Below are positions 43,617 through 51,619 of a DNA stretch of 58,457 nucleotides, piece after piece. This DNA is from Clostridia bacterium (GTDB lineage Bacteria; Bacillota; Clostridia; Christensenellales; DTU072). Made by a program: the position numbers and the translations under genes. Location of the stretch: positions 1-58,457 of the forward strand of contig JAFXIQ010000016.1 of NCBI GenBank assembly GCA_017533005.1. The letters run 5' to 3'. Under the pieces are notes generated by a model. The model searched no databases and was not told the origin of the DNA. It worked only from the letters and a program-made list of their open reading frames with translations. Within the stretch, counting starts at the first letter, position 1; every line of letters begins with the position of its first letter.

Positions 43617-44594
43617 ATGCTTAACAAAAGACCAGACGATATGCAAAGAATCACAACAAAAGAACTTGCCGACGCATTTATTGCAGAACAAGTTGCAGAA
43701 GTACGCGCACAAGTTGGCGACAAAAAGGTACTGCTCGCCCTATCCGGTGGTGTAGACAGCTCGGTTGTAGCAGCTTTACTAATCAAAGCTATAGGCAAAC
43801 AACTCGTATGCGTTCACGTTAACCACGGCTTAATGCGTAAAGGCGAAAGCGAACAAGTTATCGAAATTTTCAGAGATGGACTCGACGCTAACCTAATCTA
43901 CGTAGATGCAACAGATAGATTCTTGTCATTACTAGAAGGCGTTACCGAACCCGAAGCAAAGAGAAAAATCATCGGTGGCGAATTTATTAAGGTATTTGAT
44001 GAAGAAGCTAGCAAGCTAGAAGGCATTTCTTTCCTAGCACAAGGCACCATTTATCCCGACATCATCGAGAGTGACGGCGTAAAAGCTCACCACAACGTAG
44101 GTGGTCTTCCCGAAGATATGCAATTTGAACTAGTAGAACCCGTTAGACTTCTTTATAAAGACGAAGTTAGAGTAGTCGGTAAAGCTCTAGGTTTACCTGC
44201 AAATATGGTTGATAGACAACCCTTCCCCGGTCCCGGACTAGGCGTTCGTTGCTTGGGCGAAATCAAGAGAGATAGACTCCACTCACTTCGTGAATCAGAT
44301 GCAATTTTGAGAGAAGAATTCGATAAAGCTGGTCTTACCAATAAAGTATGGCAATTCTTTACCGTAGTTCCCGATTTCCGTTCAACGGGCGTAAGAGATG
44401 GCAAGCGCGCATGGGATTGGCCGGTAATTATCCGTGCCGTCAACACCGTAGATGCTATGACGGCAACCGTTCCCGAAATCGATTGGGCTGTTCTCAAGAA
44501 GATTACGGATAGAATTCTAGCAGAAGTTCCCGGCGTATGCCGTGTTCTCTACGATTTAAGTCCAAAAGGTCCCGCTACTATCGAATGGGAATAA
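43617..44594 (+). CDS. guaA: GMP synthase ATP-pyrophosphatase subunit (no glutaminase domain)
   Basis: This 325-residue enzyme adenylates XMP and aminates it to GMP. The PP-loop is LALSGGVDSSVVAALL (about residues 40-54). HVNHGLMRKGE, AQGTIYPDIIESDG and KAHHNVGGLPEDMQFELVEPVRLLYKDEVR follow. It ends in the dimer domain SPKGPATIEWE. The N-terminal glutamine amidotransferase domain, about 200 residues in ordinary GuaA, is absent; translation starts at MLNKRPDDMQ with AAGGAG in front, 28 bases after guaB. It must use free ammonia or a separate glutaminase subunit as in archaea, and none is adjacent. Confidence 0.92.
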   Translation: MLNKRPDDMQRITTKELADAFIAEQVAEVRAQVGDKKVLLALSGGVDSSVVAALLIKAIGKQLVCVHVNHGLMRKGESEQVIEIFRDGLDANLIYVDATDRFLSLLEGVTEPEAKRKIIGGEFIKVFDEEASKLEGISFLAQGTIYPDIIESDGVKAHHNVGGLPEDMQFELVEPVRLLYKDEVRVVGKALGLPANMVDRQPFPGPGLGVRCLGEIKRDRLHSLRESDAILREEFDKAGLTNKVWQFFTVVPDFRSTGVRDGKRAWDWPVIIRAVNTVDAMTATVPEIDWAVLKKITDRILAEVPGVCRVLYDLSPKGPATIEWE

Positions 44595-44620
44595 TACTTA
44601 AGTATTAAATAGGACAAACA

Positions 44621-44647
44621 AAAACCACTCTCGCGAGTGGTTTTTTT
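44621..44647 (+). terminator. guaBA terminator
   Basis: AAAACCACTC-TCGC-GAGTGGTTTTTTT hairpin 26 bases after guaA. The next promoter begins two bases later. Confidence 0.85.
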
Positions 44648-44648
44648 G

Positions 44649-44676
44649 TTGACAAATACTTTAGCCGTGGTATAAT
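44649..44676 (+). promoter_or_regulatory. Promoter of the AbrB-ABC transporter operon
   Basis: TTGACA (44649-44654), 16 bases, TATAAT (44671-44676). GAGGTGA lies before the ATG at 44719. Confidence 0.75.
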
Positions 44677-44718
44677 AAGTATGAAAAGTATAACTAATCA
44701 TATCAATGAGGTGAAGTA

Positions 44719-44913
44719 ATGGAAAAGAAAACTTATATAGGAATAAGTAAAGTCGGCGAGAAAGGACAAATAGTCATTCCTAAAGACGTACGAGATATGT
44801 TTGATATTAAGCCGGGCGACTCTATAGTTGTTTTGTGCGATAAAAATAAAGGCATCGCTTTAGTAAAAGCTGATTTTTTTGAAAGCGTTACCAGCTCATT
44901 GTTAGATAAATAG
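44719..44913 (+). CDS. AbrB/SpoVT-type DNA-binding protein
   Basis: A 64-residue swapped-hairpin DNA-binding protein: GISKVGEKGQIVIPKDVRDMFDIKPGDSIVVLCDKNKGIALVKADFF is the SpoVT-AbrB domain almost alone. Such small proteins dimerise and often repress the operon they head. It lies 2 bases before the ABC ATPase gene and probably regulates the transporter pair. It could also be an antitoxin, but no toxin gene follows. Confidence 0.88.
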   Translation: MEKKTYIGISKVGEKGQIVIPKDVRDMFDIKPGDSIVVLCDKNKGIALVKADFFESVTSSLLDK

Positions 44914-44915
44914 GC

Positions 44916-45629
44916 ATGATAATCATCAAGAATTTAACGAAGAAATATAAGCACGTAACTGCCCTTAATAACGTCAACCTAGACGTTAAAGACGGAGAGC
45001 TGTACGGATTATTGGGAGTTAACGGAGCAGGCAAGTCTACTCTAATTAAGATACTCTGTGGGCTAACGAAAAAGACGTCGGGCGAAGTAATCGTTAATGG
45101 TTATGACCTAGATAAAGACGCTGTTAAAATCAAAGAAATTATCGACGTTTCTCCGCAAGAAATCTCCGTTGCACAGAACTTGACCGTTCAAGAAAACCTT
45201 AAATTTTTTGCAAGTGTTTATGGCAAAAAAGATAGTCCTTTGATAGAAGAAATTATTTCTACGTTTAAGCTTGATACCGTTCTCAATCAAAGAACCAAAA
45301 CTCTTTCAGGTGGATATAAAAGAAGACTTTCGGTAGCTGTTGCATTGATTTCAGAGCCCCAAATTCTATTTTTAGACGAACCGACGCTTGGTCTTGACGT
45401 TCTTGCGAGGCGCGAGCTATGGTCCATAATCAACAAATTGAAAGGCAAAATGACCATAATTTTAACCTCCCATTACTTGGACGAAATCGAGCAATTATGC
45501 GATAGAGTTGGAGTTATGTCCAACGGTAATGTTTTAGCCGTAGGTACTACACAAGAGCTAATGGAATTAACAAGCACGGCTACCTTCGAGAACGCCTTTG
45601 TTTCGCTAGTGGAGAAAGCTTATGAATAG
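44916..45629 (+). CDS. ABC transporter ATP-binding protein
   Basis: A 237-residue ATPase: Walker A GLLGVNGAGKSTLIK, signature LSGGYKRRLSVAVAL, Walker B ILFLDEPTLGLDVLARRELW and switch His in ILTSHYLDEIEQLCDRVGV. The pattern is typical of ABC-2 exporters for drugs, peptides or polyketides. It overlaps the permease gene by eight bases. The substrate cannot be told from sequence. Confidence 0.92.
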   Translation: MIIIKNLTKKYKHVTALNNVNLDVKDGELYGLLGVNGAGKSTLIKILCGLTKKTSGEVIVNGYDLDKDAVKIKEIIDVSPQEISVAQNLTVQENLKFFASVYGKKDSPLIEEIISTFKLDTVLNQRTKTLSGGYKRRLSVAVALISEPQILFLDEPTLGLDVLARRELWSIINKLKGKMTIILTSHYLDEIEQLCDRVGVMSNGNVLAVGTTQELMELTSTATFENAFVSLVEKAYE

Positions 45630-46404
45630 AACGCTTAATTTTACGATAAGAAACTTAAAGGAGCTTTCGCGCGACCCATTGACCTACGTCTTTTCAATAG
45701 GTTTTCCTATTGTTATGCTTATAATTTTCAACGTGATAAACAGCTTTTCTTCAGGCAATACGCCTATGTTCGAACTAACGTCACTACTTCCCGCGATACT
45801 TATGTTCTCTTATACGTTCGTTATGCTCAATATGTCGCAACTAGTATCAAAAGACAAACAAACGTCTTTCTTAAAAAGGCTCTTTTCTTCGCCTATGAAA
45901 GCGCACGAGTTTATACTAGGCTACGCGTTGATAGGTTTAATGATAGGCATAGCGCAGAGCGTAATAAGCATAATAATCGGTTACTTAATTTCACTTGTAC
46001 TAAACGTTGAATTTATGTCTTTCACTTCGGTGTTACTACTTATAATTAGCCAACTGCCTATGTTGCTTATATCGATTTTTATCGGTATACTTTTAGGCAT
46101 TGTGTTCAATGACAAAAGCGCACCGGGTATATGCTCAATCTTCATTTCGTTATCGGGTATTTTAGGTGGCTGTTGGATGCCACTAGAAACTATGGGTGGC
46201 TTCGCAACGTTTTGTCGCGTACTCCCCTTCTATCCATCAGTAGAACTTGGTAGAATATGTACGCACGCAACGAACGCATTCGGCACGCCTTACGCGTTAA
46301 CGACAACTTCCTTACTCGGCTTTATTCCAATCAGTGTTTTCCTAATAGGAAGTATCAGCCTAGCATGTATCCTTTTCAATAAATCTATGACAAGCGATAT
46401 TTAA
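45622..46404 (+). CDS. ABC-2 type permease
   Basis: A 260-residue membrane protein with six predicted helices. NLKELSRDPLTYVFSIGFPIVMLIIFNVIN is the typical ABC-2 N-terminus. VSKDKQTSFLKRLFSSPMKAHEFILGYALIGLMIGIAQSVISIIIGYLISLVL is the conserved central region. It probably dimerises and pairs with the ATPase encoded just upstream to export a drug, peptide or lipid. It is the last gene of the AbrB-ABC unit. Confidence 0.88.
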   Translation: MNRTLNFTIRNLKELSRDPLTYVFSIGFPIVMLIIFNVINSFSSGNTPMFELTSLLPAILMFSYTFVMLNMSQLVSKDKQTSFLKRLFSSPMKAHEFILGYALIGLMIGIAQSVISIIIGYLISLVLNVEFMSFTSVLLLIISQLPMLLISIFIGILLGIVFNDKSAPGICSIFISLSGILGGCWMPLETMGGFATFCRVLPFYPSVELGRICTHATNAFGTPYALTTTSLLGFIPISVFLIGSISLACILFNKSMTSDI

Positions 46405-46422
46405 AATTATTTACCCACATAA

Positions 46423-46449
46423 AAAACCCTTGCCGATGGCAAGGGTTTT
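46423..46449. terminator. Bidirectional terminator between the ABC operon and spoIVA
   Basis: AAAACCCTTGCC-GAT-GGCAAGGGTTTTC, with A and T tracts on both sides, between two convergent genes. Confidence 0.8.
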
Positions 46450-46452
46450 CTT

Positions 46453-47928
46453 TTATAGCAGTATGCAAAGTACTCCACCTTTACCCTCGTTGATAATACG
46501 AGTTACGGTGCGTCTTAATTTCTTTTGCGCGTCGTGTGGCATATTGGATATTTTCGTTGTTAAGTCTTCCTTGACAAGCGACGATAAGGGTTTGCCGAAC
46601 ATATTCGTTTCCCATATACCTTGCTTGTTGTTTTCGAACTCTGCCATTAGGTAGTTCATAAGGTCGGCACTCTGTTGTTCGCTACCGATTATAGGGCTAA
46701 CTTCGGTTTCTACGTCCACTCTCATAAGGTGAATTGATGGAGCTGACGCCTTTAGTTTAACGCCGAATTGAGTACCTTGTTTAACGATTTCGGGGTCCTC
46801 AAGCGTGAGTTCTTCCATTGTTGGCATTACAACGCCGTAACCGCTTTCTTTAACTTCTTCCATCGCTACGCGTAGCTTTTCATAATCTTTATAAGCGCGA
46901 CTAACCTTAATCATATAGCTCATTAACTTATAGTCGTCGTCGATATCGGTACCACATTCTTCAGCAAGGATTTTATAGAAAACTCCATTCTTGATTTTGG
47001 GAATTATCTCGATAACGCCGGTCGCAGGGTCTGCAACCATACCGTAGTCTTCTTCAAAGCACTCCGAATTCTTGGTGCTGAAATCGAACTTTTCGCAGTC
47101 ATGCATACATTTTAAGGAATGTTCGCTCTTTAATAACGCGTCGCAAATACTTCTAACGATAGGATGTTTCACTCCTAATGCACGTACCCACTTGGGAAGA
47201 TTGACGTCCACTCTTGTTACGGGGAATTCCATAAGTACGCTTGACATAAGCGAGTTGAAATCTTCTTCACTAGCATGCTCTACGTCCATAGGTGTTACAG
47301 GCACGCCGTAACGTTCCATAAGGCTATCGGCAAGGCGCAAGGTGTCGGGGTTAGTAGGCTCGGTTGAATTAAGAACAACAACGAAAGGTTTGCCTATTTC
47401 TTGCAATTCACGAACTACGCGCTCTTCACTATCTACGTATTTTGCTCGTGGAATATCGGTAATGCTACCGTCAGTGGTTACCACTACTCCTATCGTAGAA
47501 TGCTCTTTAATGACCTTTTCCGTGCCAATTTCGGCAGCTCTAGTAAAAGGCATTTCTTCGCTAGACCAAGGTGTTTTAACTAGTCTTGGCTTATCCCCTT
47601 CCGAGTGTCCTAGCGCACCGTCAACAACGTAACCCACGCAGTCTATCAATCTAACGTAAGCCTCCGCGTTTTCCATAGTGAGCTTAATTGCTTCGTTAGG
47701 AACGAACTTCGGCTCGGTAGTCATTATAGTCTTACCGTCGGCGGACAGTGGCAATTCATCGATGGCACGTGCGCGTTTTGCACTATCTTGAATGCCGTCG
47801 ATAACTAGTTTTTCCATAAATCTCTTAATAAAAGTCGACTTACCCGTCCTAACGGGGCCGACGACACCTAGATAAATATCCCCCGCCGTGCGAGTAGCAA
47901 TATCTTTGTATATATCGTAACTAAACAT
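46453..47928 (-). CDS. spoIVA: Stage IV sporulation protein A (spore-coat ATPase)
   Basis: A 491-residue SpoIVA of the normal length. It polymerises with ATP on the forespore surface as the base of the coat. The N-terminus MFSYDIYKDIATRTAGDIYLGVVGPVRTGKSTFIKRFME holds Walker A. LIDCVGYVVDGALGHSEGDKPRLVKTPWSSEEMPFTRAAEIGTEKVI is a family hallmark. The C-terminal end, RRTVTRIINEGKGGVLCILL, is the coat-anchoring tail. The presence of spoIVA is strong evidence that the organism makes endospores. A weak sigma-E-like pair (ATTCTATT, 14 bases, CATAGACT) lies on the minus strand upstream, as expected for this gene. Confidence 0.95.
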   Translation of the reverse strand: MFSYDIYKDIATRTAGDIYLGVVGPVRTGKSTFIKRFMEKLVIDGIQDSAKRARAIDELPLSADGKTIMTTEPKFVPNEAIKLTMENAEAYVRLIDCVGYVVDGALGHSEGDKPRLVKTPWSSEEMPFTRAAEIGTEKVIKEHSTIGVVVTTDGSITDIPRAKYVDSEERVVRELQEIGKPFVVVLNSTEPTNPDTLRLADSLMERYGVPVTPMDVEHASEEDFNSLMSSVLMEFPVTRVDVNLPKWVRALGVKHPIVRSICDALLKSEHSLKCMHDCEKFDFSTKNSECFEEDYGMVADPATGVIEIIPKIKNGVFYKILAEECGTDIDDDYKLMSYMIKVSRAYKDYEKLRVAMEEVKESGYGVVMPTMEELTLEDPEIVKQGTQFGVKLKASAPSIHLMRVDVETEVSPIIGSEQQSADLMNYLMAEFENNKQGIWETNMFGKPLSSLVKEDLTTKISNMPHDAQKKLRRTVTRIINEGKGGVLCILL

Positions 47929-48298
47929 AAACTCCTCCGTTTCTAGTTTTTATTAAAGTCTATGCGTAAGCTAACTCGAATAGAATAAAAAACAAAAACA
48001 GCACCTAAAAAGATGCCGTCTTTGCAAAATTCACAAAGGAAAAGTATGAAAAATGAAACACAAAACTTACACTCGGAAACAAGCTCTCATAACTTTACTC
48101 CTTATCACAACGAACTATTTAACAAATCTTCTTTTTCTCATTTTAGGGACTCCTTATCTCTCTTGATGTCTTAATTATAACAAGGGTAATGTCCCAAAAT
48201 TGTCCCATTAAAAATCCCGACAAAAAATATTCTGCCGAGAATTTTATTATGATATATTGATTAGTTCTTATGTAACAACGCAAAATTATATAGATACA
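47929..48298. other. Intergenic stretch upstream of spoIVA
   Basis: AT-rich, with GGAGGAG before spoIVA and a possible sigma-E promoter. One 42-codon reading frame (48046-48174, plus strand, MKNETQNLHSE...) has AAAGG six bases before its ATG but no promoter or recognisable similarity. I do not count it as a gene. No hairpin terminator or repeat is seen until array B begins at 48299. Confidence 0.3.
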
Positions 48299-48655
48299 AA
48301 TAACGGCGGAGAAACAAGTAGAACGCGAAAAGCCCCCATTCTATGACAAGAGCATACTAAGACGTATGTGACTGAGTGGAAACTTGTATCAACGCCCAAC
48401 ACCAGCGTTATGGAATAACGGTGGAGAAACGAGCAATACGCGAAAACGCCACGCTTTAAGCTAGGAGTTTACTAGAGCGTAAATGACTAACGTTACACCT
48501 TATCTCAACGACCTACACCAGCGTTATGTAATAACGGTGGAGAAACAAGTAGAACGAAAAAACAGCCCGACGGGCAAGGGGAGTTTACTATGTCGTAAAT
48601 GACCCGAAGCCCTAGGGCTGTTTTTGAAGTTATACGAAGTTTATCCACCGTTATT
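48299..48655. repeat. Structured repeat array B (three units)
   Basis: Direct units at 48299-48413, 48414-48529 and 48530-48655, of the same family as array A. All start AATAACGGCGGAG or AATAACGGTGGAG. The core is GAG-CATAC/GTATG-TGAC in unit 1 and GAG-TTTAC/GTAAA-TGAC in units 2 and 3. Unit 3 is complete: AAAAACAGCCC/GGGCTGTTTTT, GGGC/GCCC and GGG/CCC stems and a perfect end helix AATAACGGTGGA/TCCACCGTTATT. Units 1 and 2 instead end ACACCAGCGTTATG. The last bases of unit 3 contain the pyrE stop codon. Confidence 0.85.
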
Positions 48656-49289
48656 TCATCCAGGATTCGTCTGAGGGATTACTCCTAAACTTCAAGAGCA
48701 TTCCTTTTTCCTTTTCTGAAATGTAATTTTCTTCAACGGCAACGGTGGTGAGAGTGTCTAGGTTGGAGAGAGAAACGTTTTTAACGTTTGCGGAAGCAAG
48801 ACGGTCAAGACCTTTTTGCATACCATAAGTGAAGATAGAAACGATGCCAAGAACGTCAGCGCCTGCTTCACGAAGCGCTAGAACTACTTCTATAGAAGAA
48901 CCTGCAGTAGAAATTAAATCTTCTACTACTACGACTTTTTTGCCGTTAACTTCTGCGCCTTCAATACGGTTGCCTCTGCCGTGTTCTTTGTTACCACCAC
49001 GAACGTATCCCATAGGTAAATCAAGGATTTCGGATACGATTGCTGCGTGGGGAATACCTGCAGTCGAAGTACCCATTAGTACTTCACATTCAGGGTATTC
49101 GTTCTTTACGACTTCTGCAATAGCGTTCTCAACAACTTTACGTACGTTAGGATATGCAAGCGTTAATCTGTTATCACAGTATATCGGTGACTTAATGCCC
49201 GATGCCCAAGTAAATGGTTCTTGTGGGCGTAAAAATACGGCTTTTATTGATAATAATGCTTTTGCTACTCTTACTTCGATATTTTCCAT
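48651..49289 (-). CDS. pyrE: Orotate phosphoribosyltransferase
   Basis: A 212-residue enzyme joining orotate and PRPP to form OMP. The PRPP loop is GKKVVVVEDLISTAGSSIEVVLALREAGADVLG. TWASGIKSPIYCDNRLTLAYPNVR is the orotate-binding region and GTSTAGIPHAAIVSEILDLPMGYVRGGNKEHGRGNRIEG the flexible catalytic loop. It is last gene of the UMP operon, overlapping pyrF by one base. The stop lies in the edge of repeat unit B3, so the message runs straight into that element. Confidence 0.95.
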   Translation of the reverse strand: MENIEVRVAKALLSIKAVFLRPQEPFTWASGIKSPIYCDNRLTLAYPNVRKVVENAIAEVVKNEYPECEVLMGTSTAGIPHAAIVSEILDLPMGYVRGGNKEHGRGNRIEGAEVNGKKVVVVEDLISTAGSSIEVVLALREAGADVLGIVSIFTYGMQKGLDRLASANVKNVSLSNLDTLTTVAVEENYISEKEKGMLLKFRSNPSDESWMK

Positions 49290-49981
49290 TAGTCTTCAAA
49301 CTCCTTTTTACATCTTAAATACGCCGCTTTAACGTCTTCAGCTCCTGTGATGCTTCTTCCTACTACTATGTAAGTGCTACCTAGTTCTTTTGCGAGTGCC
49401 GGTGTAGAAATACGCTTTTGGTCGTCCTTTGAGTCGCCCGCAAGACGAATGCCCGGGGTTACTGATACTAGGTCAAGCTCTTTAATAATAGGAGCTTCTA
49501 GTGGGGAGCATACTACTCCGTCAAGTCCTGCTTTCTTTGCGTTAAGCGCGTACGTTCTAACAGTGTTTTCTAGCGTTTCTCCTATTAAAAGCTCGTTCTT
49601 AAGCATATCAGCATCGGTTGAAGTTAGTTGCGTTACTGCAATTAGAATGGGGGCTTCGCCTTTGCTTCCTTCAAGAAGTCCACGTTTTGCTTCGCTCATC
49701 ATTTTTATACCACCACTAGCGTGTACGTTAGTCATATCTACGCCTAGTGAGCCTAGATTTCTCATGGCTTTATATACGGTGTTGGGAATATCGTGAAGTT
49801 TCAAGTCAAGGAAAATTTTATATCCTCTTCTCTTCAACTCTCTTACCATTTCCGGACCTTCTTTGTAATAAAGTTCCATTCCAACCTTTAAGAAAGGTTT
49901 ATATTCTCCTAACTTGTCCAAAAAGCCAAATAGCTCTTCTCTTGACGAAAAATCGCAAGCAATTATAACAGCTTTACCCAT
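49289..49981 (-). CDS. pyrF: Orotidine-5-prime-phosphate decarboxylase
   Basis: A 230-residue type 1 OMP decarboxylase making UMP. The catalytic network is in FLDLKLHDIPNTVYKAMRNLGSLGVDMTNVHASGGIKMMSEA (the D-x-K-x-x-D pattern). VTPGIRLAGDSKDDQKRISTPALAKELGSTYIVVGRSITGAED holds the phosphate-gripping loop. Neighbouring genes overlap it by single bases on both sides (TAATG). Confidence 0.95.
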   Translation of the reverse strand: MGKAVIIACDFSSREELFGFLDKLGEYKPFLKVGMELYYKEGPEMVRELKRRGYKIFLDLKLHDIPNTVYKAMRNLGSLGVDMTNVHASGGIKMMSEAKRGLLEGSKGEAPILIAVTQLTSTDADMLKNELLIGETLENTVRTYALNAKKAGLDGVVCSPLEAPIIKELDLVSVTPGIRLAGDSKDDQKRISTPALAKELGSTYIVVGRSITGAEDVKAAYLRCKKEFED

Positions 49982-50898
49982 TAATGTGCCCTCCCAATTA
50001 TATCTTCTAGTTTGTTTATTCTATATTTTTCCATTACGTAAGGTAGTCTATCTATGATTTCCTTGCAAGCAAAGGGGTTAATAAGGTTAGCAGAGCCTAC
50101 CATAACTGCAGTAGCACCTGCCGTCATCATTTCTATGACGTCTTCAGACTTAGAAATGCCACCCATACCAATTACGGGGATATTGAGAGCTTTGCTTACT
50201 TCATAGACCATACGAAGTGCAACGGGGTATACGCCTGGGCCACTATATCCACCCTTTCCTACTGAAATAATAGGCTTGCCCGTTCTCAAATTAAATCTCA
50301 TACCGACAAGTGTGTTTATAAGGCTGACTGCATCTGCGCCTGCATCTTGAACGGCTAGTGCAATTTCCGTAACGTCGGTAACGTTGGGACTTAATTTGAC
50401 TATAATCGGCTTAGTGGCTTTTTCTTTAATCTTTTTTACGAGTTCGCTTGCCGTTTTATAATCGGTACCAAACGCCATTCCCCCACCCTTAACGTTAGGG
50501 CAAGAAATATTGAGTTCTACTGCAAAAACGTTGTCAACGTCGTTAAACGCACTCACGGTTTTTACGTATTCGTCGGTGCTATGTCCACCAACGTTAGCTA
50601 TTACCGGCTTTTTATAAACTTCTTTGAGTTTAACTAGCTCTTCGCTTATAACCTTTTCAACGCCGGGGTTTTGAAGCCCGATTGCATTTATAAGTCCTGC
50701 GGGACACTCGGCTATTCTAGGAAGCGGATTGCCATACCTAGCTTCTAGCGTAGTACCTTTGCAAGAAATGGAGCCGAGAATATTGATATCGTACCAACTA
50801 GCAAATTCATAACCAAATCCAAAAGTTCCACTAGCGGGAATTATAGGATTATCTAGCGTTGTGCCTAGAAGGTTAACTTTCATATCTGTAACGAACAT
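49981..50898 (-). CDS. pyrD: Dihydroorotate dehydrogenase, catalytic subunit (class 1B)
   Basis: A 305-residue FMN barrel oxidising dihydroorotate to orotate. IPASGTFGFGYEFASWYDINILGSISCKGTTLEARYGNPLPRI and LNISCPNVKGGGMAFGTDYKTASELVKKIKEKATKPIIVKLSPNVTDVTEIA are family blocks, with the catalytic Cys in NISCPN typical of class 1. With the PyrK electron-transfer chain one base upstream it forms the NAD-linked 1B enzyme, suited to anaerobes. Confidence 0.95.
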   Translation of the reverse strand: MFVTDMKVNLLGTTLDNPIIPASGTFGFGYEFASWYDINILGSISCKGTTLEARYGNPLPRIAECPAGLINAIGLQNPGVEKVISEELVKLKEVYKKPVIANVGGHSTDEYVKTVSAFNDVDNVFAVELNISCPNVKGGGMAFGTDYKTASELVKKIKEKATKPIIVKLSPNVTDVTEIALAVQDAGADAVSLINTLVGMRFNLRTGKPIISVGKGGYSGPGVYPVALRMVYEVSKALNIPVIGMGGISKSEDVIEMMTAGATAVMVGSANLINPFACKEIIDRLPYVMEKYRINKLEDIIGRAH

Positions 50899-50899
50899 A

Positions 50900-51619
50900 T
50901 TAGATTACCTCCCCTGCATCGAATACGGGTCCCTCTTTGCATACGCGTTTGGTACCCGAAGTCGTCATTATTGAACAACCCATACAAGCACCGAAACCAC
51001 AACCCATACGTGCTTCCAAGGAAATTTCTCCCTTGGTGCTATATTCTTTGAGTGCATTGAGCATTACCATCGGTCCACAAGCATAGTAATAATCGAAGTC
51101 GATTTCACTAGCTTTAATAACGGTTAATACGTTACCTTTTAGTCCTAACGTGCCGTCGTCGGTTGCTACCATAGTAACACCGAGCTTCTCGAATTCCTTA
51201 AGGTAGAAAACTTCATTTTTAGTACGATAGCCTAATACTATCGTGGGTGTTTTCCCTCTTTTTACTAGCTCTTTTGCTAGATAGTATAATGGTGCAATTC
51301 CTATGCCACCACCTACTAGAAGAGGCTTTTCTGCTCTATCAACAAGGAAGCCGTTTCCTAGTCCGTTAATCATATCTAGGTATGTGCCTTCTTTCAATCC
51401 GGTCATTGCGAGCGTGCCTTCACCTAGAATTTTGTATAACACGGTGAGCTTGCCGTTCTCATAATCTGCTACGCTAAACGGTCTGTTTAGATAAAATCCC
51501 GGTATTGTGAGCTCTATGAATTGACCACAGTCAACCTTAGAGGCACCGTCAAGCACTAGCTCGTATACGCCGTCGGAAAGTCTATTATTGCTTACAATTC
51601 TAACCTTTTCTTTAATCAT
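50900..51619 (-). CDS. pyrK: Dihydroorotate dehydrogenase, electron-transfer subunit
   Basis: A 239-residue FAD/[2Fe-2S] protein passing electrons from PyrD to NAD. The ferredoxin-reductase fold is seen in [27 protein letters not shown] (FAD) and [19 protein letters not shown] (nucleotide). The C-terminal cluster is [38 protein letters not shown], with four cysteines in the PyrK spacing. It overlaps carB by four bases (ATGA). Confidence 0.94.
   Translation of the reverse strand: MIKEKVRIVSNNRLSDGVYELVLDGASKVDCGQFIELTIPGFYLNRPFSVADYENGKLTVLYKILGEGTLAMTGLKEGTYLDMINGLGNGFLVDRAEKPLLVGGGIGIAPLYYLAKELVKRGKTPTIVLGYRTKNEVFYLKEFEKLGVTMVATDDGTLGLKGNVLTVIKASEIDFDYYYACGPMVMLNALKEYSTKGEISLEARMGCGFGACMGCSIMTTSGTKRVCKEGPVFDAGEVI

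Noticed and set aside
48046..48174. 42-residue frame MKNETQNLHSE... between spoIVA and array B
   Set aside because: A possible AAAGG site precedes it, but there is no promoter, no recognisable similarity and biased AT-rich composition; kept only as a note in the gap entry.
48299..48655. CRISPR array
   Set aside because: Units are 115-126 bases, differ in their inner halves and have no constant repeat/spacer alternation; no cas genes are present.
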